This document shows, in pieces, positions 55,266 to 64,000 of a stretch of 64,000 nt of DNA. A model generated the notes under the pieces. That model was not told the DNA's origin. It worked only from the letters and a program-made list of their open reading frames with translations, and searched no databases. A program made the position numbers and the translations under genes. The stretch covers positions 49,250,524-49,314,523 of the forward strand of contig NC_059082.1 of assembly GCF_020497125.1 (NCBI RefSeq). The letters are read 5' to 3'. Source of the DNA: Mauremys mutica (taxonomy: Eukaryota; Chordata; Testudines; Geoemydidae). Within the stretch, counting starts at the first letter, position 1. Each line of letters opens with the position of its first letter.

Positions 55266-55426
55266 GTTCCTGACAGGATGGGGCTGAACCCTGCCTTATT
55301 GGAGAGAGGCAGGAGATCGAGGGAAGGACTGACCTGGTCCTTTGGAAATAGAGGAACTTGGATTTGCTGGAACATTATGGTGAAAGGGGCCGAATGTCAC
55401 CAGGGTCCTGATCACTCGGTGTCAAG

Positions 55427-55611
55427 TATCAGAGGGGTAGCCGTGTTAGTCTGGATCTGTAAAAGCAGCAAAGAGTCCTGTGGCACCTTATAGATTAACA
55501 GACGTGTTGGAGCATGAGCTTTTGTGGGTGAATACCCACTTCGTCGGATCATGCCTGTTATCATATGTCTGTTAGTCTATAAGGTGCCACAGGACTTTTG
55601 CTGCTTTTTCA
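55427..55611. mobile_element. PLE-type fold-back with 8-bp TSD
   Basis: The left arm (55458-55502; aaaagcagcaaagagtcctg, then tggcaccttatagattaaca) and right arm (55566-55609, inverted) differ at only two or three positions. The loop holds gtgggtgaatacccacttcg. The flanks are GTGTCAAG on both sides (55419-55426 and 55612-55619). Similar sequence words (gtagccgtgttagtctggat, cacttcgtcggat) mark PLE ends. This is a complete small insertion. Confidence 0.72.
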
Positions 55612-55756
55612 GTGTCAAGGGACTGTTTAAATTCTATACTAAGGCTGGCAAAAGCCCAGGGCCGCCACTAAGCTGTAAGGCTCTGGGTTACCTTCCCTGT
55701 TATTGGGCAGGCTGCCCTGAAGTGGAACCCATGGTCTTGAGATACCAAAGGGCGTG

Positions 55757-55875
55757 ACAATTCCCATTTTAGAGGTAGGGAAACTGAGGCACAGAGAGGG
55801 GCTGGCAGTGCTAGGAATAGACTTCAGGGCTCCTGAGTCCCAGTCTAGTGCACAATCCACAGGTGCACCCATGCA
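55757..55875 (-). mobile_element. MIR-type SINE, antisense
   Basis: Plus strand reads caattcccattttagaggta, then gggaaactgaggcacagaga and ctagtgcacaatccac, the reverse of the MIR core and head. Confidence 0.68.
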
Positions 55876-55879
55876 GTTG

Positions 55880-56755
55880 TATAAAATGTTTACTTCTTGG
55901 GCTCACCTGTATAATGGGCCCATTGCACAACCTGTGATCAGAGCCCCCTTCCATTGGGCGTCAGAGCTGGATGTGGCTCCAGTACCAGAGCTGATACCTG
56001 GCTCTATGATAGGCCCCAACAAAACCCCTTGAGCCATCCCTTTGAACTGCTGGGAAGTTCGGATTTCTTTCTGGATCAGAACTTGGTGCCTCTCTGTCCC
56101 AGGACTGCTAGGGTGCCAGCCATGTTCCAGAGTAGAGGCAGCGCCTGTCCTGCACTCCAAGGCTGGCCAGGCTCATGGCTATGATGCCTCCCACAATGGC
56201 TGTGCCGCCCATTTGGCGCATGAAGGCTGGTCAACGTCCCCAGCTTGGCCAGCACCCCTCAGCTAATCGTCACGTTGAGTAATTGAAAAAGCCACCGAGC
56301 GCTGGCTAGGAGCTGTCAGTGATGGCAGGAAGGCCAGGCCTGCAGGTGTGTGGTGGGAGCTGGCTGGCTGCCTCTGGCTGTGATGGGAATAGGGTTACAG
56401 GTGGGCAGCCCAGCAATGCCAGGGATGCGAGGAATCCACTCTTGGCCTCAAAAGGATGCATTCTTTAGCAACTAATTAAAAAAAATATTCAGGGGCAGTG
56501 GGGGCTGTGGGCTGGGCACACACCTGCTGTGCGGGGACACAGCCAAGCGGGGAAGAGAGACAGGGACAGGAGGATGCAGGATGACAGTGGGAACCAAGGT
56601 GCTGGGAGACAGCAAGGGGGCCCCAGAGGGCTCGTCTGTGAAACTGGGCTGGGGGATGGCAGGTGTAGGGGGAGTAGCACAAAAGGATCAAGAACCGGGA
56701 TCATATGACTTTGCGGTCCCTTGGGTGACTTCTTCCTTTAGCCAGGCACATCAGT
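55880..56755. other. No gene; unclassified
   Basis: I see no recognisable element or exon. Confidence 0.3.
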
Positions 56756-56756
56756 G

Positions 56757-57740
56757 CCAGGGTGAGATTCCCCACAGCAGTGCCCGGCAGTGTCAGCTGG
56801 ACGCCAGCAGCATGAGCTTCCCCACGGCAGTGCCTGGCAGTGCCAGCTGGACGCCAGTAATGTGAGCTTCCCCATGGCAGTGCCTGGCAGTGCCAACTGG
56901 ACGCCAGCAGTGTGAGCGTCCCCATGGCAGTGCCTGGCAGTGCCAGCTGGACGCCAGCAGCATGAGCTTCCCCACGGCAGTGCTCAGCATTGCCAGCTGG
57001 ACGCCAGCAGTGTGAGATTCCCCACAGCAGTGCCCGGCAGTGTCAGCTGGATGCCAGCAGCATGAGCATCCCCACGGCAGTGCCTGGCAGTGCCAGCTGG
57101 AAGCCAGCAGTGTGAGCTTCCCCATGGCAGTGCCTGGCAGTGCCAGCTGGACTCTAGCAGTGTGAACTTCTCCATGGCAGGGCCTGGCAGTGCCAGCTGG
57201 ATGACATCAATGTGAGCTTCCCCACGGCAGTGCCAACTGGATGCCAGCAGCATGAGCTTCCCCATGGCAGTGCCAGTGGATGCCAGCAGCGTGAGCTTCC
57301 CCATGGCAATGCCCAGCATTGTCAGATGGATGCCAGCAGTTTGAGTTTCCCCATGGCAGTGCCTGGCAGTGCCTGGCAGTGCCAGCTGGACACCAGCAGG
57401 GTGAGCTTCCCCACAGCAGTGCCCAGCATTGCCAGCTGGATGCCAGCAGCGTGAGTTCCCCACAGTACTGCCATGCCAGTGCCAGCTTGGACTTTGCCAA
57501 GATAAGCTTCCCCCTGGCAGTGCCAGCTGGATACCATCAATGTGAGCTTCCCCACGGCAGTGCCAACTGGATGCCAGCAGCATGAGCTTCCCCATGGCAG
57601 TGCCCAGCATTGTCAGATGGATGCCAGCAGTGTGAGTTTCCCCATGGCAGTACCAGCTGGATGCCAGTAGTGTGAGTTCCCCACAGTACTGCCATGCCAG
57701 TGCCAGCTTGGACTTTGCCAAGATAAGCTTCCCCTTGGCA
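56757..57740. repeat. 50-bp minisatellite, about 19 units
   Basis: The consensus unit is gtgagcttccccacggcagt, then gcctggcagtgccagctgga and cgccagcagc. tgagattcc/tgagcttcc phases at 56763, 56813 and 56863 give a 50-bp period. A longer segment (cacagtactgccatgccagt onward) recurs at 57452 and 57674, 222 bp apart, which indicates secondary duplication inside the array. An isolated worn unit is at about 57831-57878. The 316-codon minus-strand ORF is a product of the period and has no recognisable domain. Confidence 0.92.
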
Positions 57741-57759
57741 GGTCCTTTTTCACAGCTAG

Positions 57760-58484
57760 TATCTAAGGCTACAATTACCGCACTATGAGCCTCTTCACCT
57801 TGGTGTCTTGTTAATACCATAAGGGCCTCGAGCAGTGTGAGCTTCCCCACAGCCATGCCCTGTCCTTGCCAGCTGAGGGTGTCAGATCTCCCTTCAGTCC
57901 CTTCTCCACTTGCTCCTCTGAATTCACCCTCCACCTAGGCCAGAAGGAGAAGAGACTCCAAAGCGCTACGGCTTGGGTCAGCTGGGAAAGGGGACAGTGC
58001 TCCCACTGCTCCACCACTGTTACGTATTTGGGGTCAGTTCCCTGGCATTGGCACCAGCTGCTTTGCTCTCAGTCTTTATGCCACTCCTTCCCTTTCCCCC
58101 TCCAAACAAGGGCTGGGACAGGCAGAAGCCTGTCAGAGTTGGATCACACAGAGCTCACTCTGATCCTTGGGGAGGGCAGCAATCCCTATGGACATGCTGC
58201 AGCTGGTCTGAGAGTAGCCCTTAGGCTGCTCTAAGTTACACCTGGAGCCATTCAAGCTCCCAGCCAGCCAAGGAACTGTTCCTTTCTTCCCTGAAAAATG
58301 ACAGCGGTGCGAAGAGGAGAAAGCATAGCTGTTATAAAACAGTAATGATGGCGAGGCCCTCGGAGCCTGCCCATTGACTCAGAAATAGCCCTGCCTTTTC
58401 ACGTCTGCTTCCCAAAGGTTATGTGTGTAGGGAACACTTCCTACTTGTATAGGAGTTCAATTTGTGTGGTTATGCATAATACCT
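57760..58484. other. No gene; unclassified
   Basis: Includes one isolated minisatellite unit (57831-57878). The stretch 58260-58420 is free of known repeats (gaaaaatgacagcggtgcga, agcatagctgttataaaaca) and might be regulatory. Nothing else is recognisable. Confidence 0.3.
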
Positions 58485-58625
58485 AGCTCTTACTGGTAGA
58501 TCACAAAACACTTTACAAGGGAGGTCAGGAGCATTATCCACATTGTACAGCTGGGGAAACTGAGGAAGAGTTGGGAATATAACCCAGGTCTCATAGGCCT
58601 GCTATTGGCGGGAATTTTCCTGGCT
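58485..58625 (-). mobile_element. MIR-type SINE, antisense
   Basis: Plus strand reads aacactttacaagggaggtc, then attgtacagctggggaaact, gaggaagag and aacccaggtctcataggcct, the reverse of a MIR. Confidence 0.7.
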
Positions 58626-58770
58626 TATACACTACCCCAGTGAAATGGGCTAGCGAAAGGATCTGAGTCCTCACTCCCACTCCCTTTATCCAGAGGCCTG
58701 CCTGACCTTGAGAGTTCCCCTTCTACTCTCCTGTGTGTCAAAGTACTCATAACTCCAACAAGACTGGGCC

Positions 58771-58887
58771 CAGGGCCATCCTTAGGCATACGCAGCAATA
58801 ATCAGCTGCGTAGGGCTCCCAAAAATTTGGGGCACCCCTGGGTCTTATTTTCAACCCTCCAGCCAGTCAGGCAGCAGTACAGGCAGC
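58771..58887. mobile_element. hAT-like terminal fragment
   Basis: Begins with CAGGGCCATCCTTAGGCATA, a hAT-like terminus, and runs directly into the CR1 5' end at about 58888. The right terminus is missing, so it may have been disrupted by the CR1 insertion. No TSD found. Confidence 0.4.
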
Positions 58888-59110
58888 TGCAGCGGCACAG
58901 GAGCCAGCGAACAGAGCCGTAAACAGGGGAGTTTGAGTGGGAGTTTACAGGGGAGTTTGGGGGAAGACTAAGGCAGGCAGAGGCACACACAGGCTACTGA
59001 AGGGAGTGTACAGTGTTCTAGCAGTGTCTTGGTGCTTGTTGGGGGTTTGTTTTGCTGTGGGTGGGTGGTGTTTTGGGTTGGTTTGTGTTTCCCCAGATTT
59101 ACAGGATTTA

Positions 59111-60837
59111 TCATAGAATCATAGAATCTCAGGGGTTGAACGGACTTCAAGAGGTCATCTAGTCCAACCCCCTGCTCAAAGCAGGACCAAACCCAACTAA
59201 ATCATCCCAGCCAGGGCTTTGTCAAGCCTGACCTTAAAAACCTCTAAGGAAGGAGATTCCACCACCTCCCTAGGTAACCCATTCCAGTTCTTCACCACCC
59301 TCCTAGTGAAAAAGTTTTTCCTAATGTCCAACCTAAACCTCCCCCTCTGCAACTTGAGACCATTACTCCTTGTTCTGTCATCTTCTACCACTGAGAACAG
59401 TCTAGATCCATCCTCTTTGGAACCTCCTTTCAGGTAGTCAAAAGCAGCTATCAAATCCCCCCTCATTCTTCTCTTCTGCAGACTAAACAATCCCAGTTCC
59501 CTCAGCCTCTCCTCATAAGTCATGTGCTCCAGTCCCCTAATCATTTTTGTTGCCCTCCGCTGGACTCTCTCCAATTTATCCACATCCTTCTTGTAGTGTG
59601 GGGCCCAAAACTGGACACAGTACTCCAAATGAGGCCTCACCAGTGCTGAATAGAGGGGAATGATCACATCCCTCGATCTGCTGGAAATGCCCCTACTTAT
59701 ACAACCCAAAATGCCATTAGCCTTCTTGGCAACAAGGGCACACTGTTGACTCATATTCAGCTTCTCATCCACCGTAACCCCTAGGTCCTTTTCTGCAGAA
59801 CTGCTGCCCAGCCATTCGGTCCCTAGTCTGTAGCAGTGCATGGGATTCTTCTGTCCTAAGTGCAGGACTCTGCACTTGTCCTTGTTGAACCTCATCATAT
59901 TTCTTTTGTCCCAATCCTCTAATTTGTCTAGGTCCCTCTGTATCCTATCCCTACCCTCCAGCATATCAAAAACTCCTCCCAGTTTAGTGTCATCTGCAAA
60001 CTTGCTAAGGGTGCAGTCCACACCATCCTCCAGATCGTTAATGAAGATATTGAACAAAACTGGCCCCAGCACCGATCTTTGGGGCACTCCACTTGATACC
60101 GGCTGCCAACTAGACATGGAACCATTGATCACTACCCGTTGAGCCCGACCATCTAGCCAGTTTTCTATCCACCTTACTGTCCATTCATCCAGCCCAGACT
60201 TCCTTAACTTGCTGGCAAGAATACTGTGGGAGACTGTATCAAAAGCTTAGCTAAAGTCCAGAAATAGCACATCCACTGCTTTCCCCTCATCCACAGAGCC
60301 GGTTATCTCATCATAGAAGGCAATTAGGTTAGTCAGGCATGATTTGTCCTTGATGAATCCATGCTGACTGTTCCTGATCACTTTCCCCTCCTTTAAGTGG
60401 TTCAGAATTGATTCCTTGAGGACCTGTTCCATGATTTTTCCAGGGACTGAGGTGAGACTGACTGGCCTGTAGTTCCCTGGATCTTCCTTCTTCCCTTTTT
60501 TAAAGATGGGCACTACATTAGCTTTTTTCCAGTCATCCGGGACCTCCCCCGATCGCCATGATTTTTCAAAGATAATGGCCAATGGCTCTGCAATCTCATC
60601 GGCCAACTCCTTTAGCACCCTCGGATGCAGCGCATCCGGCCCCATGGACTTGTGCTCATCCAGCTTTTCTAAATAGTCCCGAACTACTTCTTTCTCCACA
60701 GAGAGCTGGTCACCTCCTCCCCATACCATGCTGCAGAGTGCAGCTGTCTGGGAGCTGACCTTGTCTGTGAAGACAGAGGCAAAAAAAGCATTGAGTACAC
60801 TAGCTTTCTCCACATCCTCTGTCACTAGGTGGGAAGC
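59111..60837 (-). mobile_element. Antisense CR1 nested in the second CR1
   Basis: The left edge is the inverted CR1 3' tail (tcatagaatcatagaatctc). The minus strand carries the RT half of ORF2 and ends 5'-truncated near 60837. It is another subfamily (3' end ggttggactagatgacctct), shared with the copies at 14055 and 24016. Host CR1 sequence lies on both sides, which makes the order of events clear: the plus copy came first. Confidence 0.88.
59197..60825 (-). pseudogene. CR1 ORF2 RT domain with one nonsense codon
   Basis: A single minus-strand frame of 543 codons, broken by one stop at complement(60247..60249) where the Lys of LDFSKAFD should be. Upstream (60250-60825) are NYRPVSLTS and QHGFIKDKSC. 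Downstream are [11 protein letters not shown] (usual PQGS changed to PQRS), [10 protein letters not shown] with both catalytic Asps, and the C-terminal [14 protein letters not shown]. The endonuclease is absent through 5' truncation. It is nearly intact otherwise, so this insertion is not very old. Confidence 0.88.
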
Positions 60838-60839
60838 TT

Positions 60840-61370
60840 ATGACAGATACAGAGGTAGCAGTTGTAGTGACCCAAGCAGTGGAAGATACAATGAAGATGA
60901 CTGGATGTGGAAGCTGTGGCATGTACATGATCCTGGAGGGGGTACCTGAAAAGAGTTTTGTCTGCATGTGGGATGTGGACCTGAGGCTGAAGAGGATCCT
61001 AACGGGAGCGGGAAAGAATCCGCTGATTGTCCTTCATGTGGGAATGAATGATACAGCTAGAGTCTCACTGGAACATAACAAGGGAGACTATGCCAGACTG
61101 GGGAAGATACTTAAGGAAATCAAGGCTCAGGTGATCTTCAGTGCGATTCTGTCTGTTCCTAGAGAAGGGAAACAAAGGTGTGACAAGATTATGGCGATCA
61201 ACAGATAGCTCAGGCAGTGGTGCTATAAGGAGGGCTTTGGGATGTATGGCCACTGGGAAGCATTCATGGACAGAGGACTGTTCTCTCGGGATGAACTTCA
61301 CCTGAGTAGGGAGGGAAATAGACTTCTAGGATAGAGGCTGGCACAACTGATTAAAAGAGCTTTAAACTAG
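60840..61370 (+). pseudogene. CR1 ORF1 remnant, deleted in the middle
   Basis: Starts with an ATG at 60840, part of which lies at the junction with the nested CR1. It keeps the first CxxC pair (CGSCGMYM) but jumps after FVCM to WDVDLRLKRIL. About 211 codons (35-245 of the intact ORF1), including the second Cys pair and the esterase serine block, are lost. The later esterase blocks (LHVGMNDTA; DELHLSREG, usually DGLH) remain, with stops at 61206 and 61331. Nonfunctional. Confidence 0.85.
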
Positions 61371-61387
61371 GAATTGGGGGGAGATGA

Positions 61388-64000
61388 TTGGGAGATGTCC
61401 AAGTAATCTCCACACCGGATTTTAACATTGAGAGGGAAGAAAATGAAGCAAGAAAGGATCCTGTCGTGGGTAGGAGAATGGACATATGGAGGAAAGGTAC
61501 TGTAGATACAATTCTAATCGGTGATACTGGTGGTAGAATGTCTGTTCCTAATTGGGTAAAGAATGCGAGTGAAGCCAAACAGCAAGAATTAAGATGTTTG
61601 TACACCAATGCGAGGAGCCTAGGTAACAAAATGGAGAAACTAGAGTTACTGGTGCAGGAAGTGAAACCGGATATTATAGGGATAACAGAAACATGGTGGA
61701 ATAGTAGTCATGACTGGAATACAAGTATTGAAGGGTATGTGCTGTTTAGGAAAGACAGAAATAAAGGCAAAGGTGGTGGAGTAGCATTGTATATCAATGA
61801 TGAGGCAGATTGTAAAGAAATAAGAAGGGATTGAATGGATAAGACAGAGTCTGTTTGGGCAAAAATCACATTTGGGAAGAAAACTACTAGAGCCTCCCCT
61901 GAGATAGTGCTTGGGGTGTGCTATAGACTGATGGGATCTGATTTGGATATGGATAGAGACCTTTTTAATGTTTTTAATGAAGTAAATACTAATGGGAATT
62001 GTGTGATCATGGGAGACTTTAACTTCCCAGATATAGACTGGAGGACAAGTGCTAGTAATAATAGGGCTTAGATTTTCCTAGATGCAATAGCTGATGGATT
62101 CCTTCACCAAGTAGTTGCTGAACCAACAAGAGGGGATGCCATTTTAGATTTGGTTTTGGTGAGTAGTGAGGACCTTATAGAAGAAATGGTTGTAGGGGAC
62201 AACCTTGGTTTGAGTGATCATGAGCTAATTCAGTTTAAACTAAATGGAAGGATAAACAAAAATAGATCTGTGACTAGGGTTTTTGGTTTCAAAAGGCCTA
62301 ACTTTAAAGAATTAAGGAAATTAGTTAGGGGAGTGGATTGGTCTGAAGAACTTGGGGATCTAAAGGTGGAGGAAGCCTGGAATTACTTCAAGTCAAAGTT
62401 GCAGAAACTATCAGAAGCCTGCATCCCAAGAAAGGGGAAAAATTCATAGGCAGGAGTTGTAGACCAAGCTGGATGACCAAGCATCTCAGAGAGGTGATTA
62501 AGAAAAAGCAGAAAGCCTAAAAGGAATGGAAGATGGGAGTGATCAGCATGGAAAGCTACCTTATTGAGGTCAGAACATGTAGGGATAAAGTGAGAAAGGC
62601 CAAAAGCCATGTAGAGTTGGACCTTTCAAAAGGAATTAAAACTAATAGTAAAAGGTTCTATAGCCATATAAATAAGAAGAAAACAAAGAAAGAAGAAGTG
62701 GGACCGCTAAACACTGAGGATGGAATGGAAGTTAAGGATAATCTAGGCATGTCCCAATATCTAAAAAAATACTTTGCCTCAGTCTTTAATAAGGCTAATG
62801 AGGAGCTTAGGGATAATGGTAGGATATTACCAAGAATATTAAAGGAACTGGCACATGAAATTGCAAGCCCATTAGCAAGAATTTTTAATAAATCTGTAAA
62901 CTCAGGGGTTGTACCGTATGACTGGAGAATTGCTAACACAGTTTCTATCTTTAAGAAAGGGAAACAAAACTGATCTGGGCAACTACAGTCTTGTCAGTTT
63001 GAAATCTGTAGTATGCAAGGTCTTGGAAAAAAAATTGAAGGAAAAAGTAGTCAGGGACATTGAGGTCAATGGTAACTGGAACAAAATACAACTACATGGT
63101 TTTACAAAAGGTAGATCTTGCCAAACCAACCTGATCTCCTTCTCTGGGAAGGTAACAGATTTTTTAGACAAAGGAAATGCAGTGGATCTAATTTACCTTG
63201 ATTTCAGTAAGGCATTTGATAGAGTTCCACATGGGGAATTATTAGCTAAATTGGAAAAGATGGGGATCAACAAGAAAATTGAAAGGTGGATAAGGACCTG
63301 GTTAAAGGGAAGACTACAACGGGTCGTACTGAACGGTGAACTGTCAGGCTGGAAGGAGGTTACTAGTGGAGTTCCTCAGGGATCGGTTTTGGGACCAATC
63401 TTTTTATTACTGACCTTGGCACAAAAAGTGGGAATGTGCTAATAAAGTTTGCGGATGACATAAAGCTAGGAGGTATTGCCAATACAGAGAAGGACTGGGA
63501 TATCATACAGGAAGATCTGGATGACCTTGTAAACTGGAGTAATAGTAATAGGATGAAATGTAATAGTGAAAAGTGCAAGGTCATGCATTTAATAACAAGA
63601 ACTATTGTTATAAGCTGGGGAGGCATCAGTTGGAAGTAACAGAGGAGGAGAAGGACCTCGGAGTATTGGTTGATCACAGGATGACTATGAGCCGCCAATG
63701 TGATATGGCTGTGAAAAAAGCTAATGTGGTCTTGGGATGCATCAGGCGAGGTATTTCCAGTAGAGATAAGGAGGTGTTAGTACCATTATACAAGGTACTG
63801 GTGAGACCTCATCTGGAATACTGTGTGCAGTTCTGGTCTCCCATGTTTAAGAAGGATGAAGTCAAACTGGAACAGGTTCAGAGAAGGGCTACTAGGATGA
63901 TCCAAGGAATGGAAAACCTGTCTTATTAAAGGAGACTCAAAGAGCTTGGCTTGTTTAGCCTAACCAAAAGAAGGCTGAGGGGAGATATGATTGCTCTCTA
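61388..64000 (+). pseudogene. CR1 ORF2 remnant, runs off the window
   Basis: The endonuclease is readable (TNARSLGNKMEKLELLV, TETWWNSSHDW, GDFNFPDIDW, SDHELIQF), with stops at about 61832, 62069, 62447 and 62518. A deletion near 62820 removes about 40 codons before the RT. The RT shows YLDFSKAFDRVPH and SGVPQGSVLGP, then a frameshift with loss near 63405. FADDIKLGG is in the next frame. The C-terminal [14 protein letters not shown] is intact and is followed by a stop near 63927. It is the same subfamily as the intact copy at 50645. Confidence 0.87.

Larger units (their letters stand above)
58888..64000 (+). mobile_element. Second CR1 of the full-length subfamily, interrupted and decayed
   Basis: The 5' UTR (58888-59110) shares gcagcggcacaggagcc and aacaggggagtttgagtggg with the copy at 50645. 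ORF1 resumes only at 60840, after the antisense CR1 at 59111-60837. ORF2 then runs to the window edge, with the 3' end outside. Internal deletions, stops and CpG decay show an older copy than 50645-55265. Confidence 0.85.

Noticed and set aside
56984..57934. 316-codon minus-strand ORF
   Set aside because: It lies in the 50-bp minisatellite and repeats every 50 codons; no domain and no start context.

Overview
The window looks like gene-poor reptile DNA, most likely turtle (Testudines); that is my inference from the repeat families and not a database result. I recognise no host protein-coding exon, rRNA, tRNA or CRISPR array. Almost everything that can be named is a transposable element or a relic of one: CR1 LINEs with ATTCTATGAT-type 3' tails, Ty3/gypsy fragments and solo LTRs, hAT and PIF/Harbinger DNA transposons with their MITEs, Penelope-like (PLE) fold-backs, MIR-type SINEs, short fold-back MITEs and minisatellites.

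Layout. 1-9 kb holds a gypsy-type solo LTR, a hAT MITE with a perfect 8-bp target-site duplication (TSD), and a decayed gypsy element (gag, RT, RNase H, integrase zinc-binding region) with a CR1 inserted in its RNase H. 9.8-14.6 kb holds a solo LTR beside a MIR, a broken hAT transposase gene and an antisense CR1 tail. 15.3-17.0 kb is one 1.67-kb hAT-type element with a perfect TSD. 18.6-26.6 kb holds a Harbinger MITE with a 22-bp perfect hairpin, hAT and fold-back MITEs, a 39-bp minisatellite, a 5'-truncated CR1 and two PLE 3' ends head to head. 29-33.5 kb holds more MITEs, a solo LTR with 5-bp TSD, and a PLE fold-back interrupted by a hAT MITE. 33717-38577 is one long Harbinger element flanked by TTA, with remnants of a DDE transposase (+), a two-exon Myb/SANT-like gene (-) and an unassigned coding remnant (+). 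39-50 kb is mostly unclassified, with some AT-rich low-repeat stretches that might be conserved non-coding DNA.

The most notable feature is a full-length CR1 at about 50645-55265. Both its ORFs are open: ORF1 has Cys pairs, a short coiled coil and an SGNH esterase domain; ORF2 has an endonuclease and a reverse transcriptase with all the catalytic motifs I checked intact. It has kept many CpGs and so looks young. A related copy begins at about 58888 and runs off the window. It is split between its 5' UTR and ORF1 by an oppositely oriented CR1 of another subfamily (59111-60837). A 50-bp minisatellite (56.76-57.74 kb) lies between the two.

The annotated genes do not form a cellular pathway. They are mobilisation genes of separate elements, and their nesting gives a relative order of insertions.
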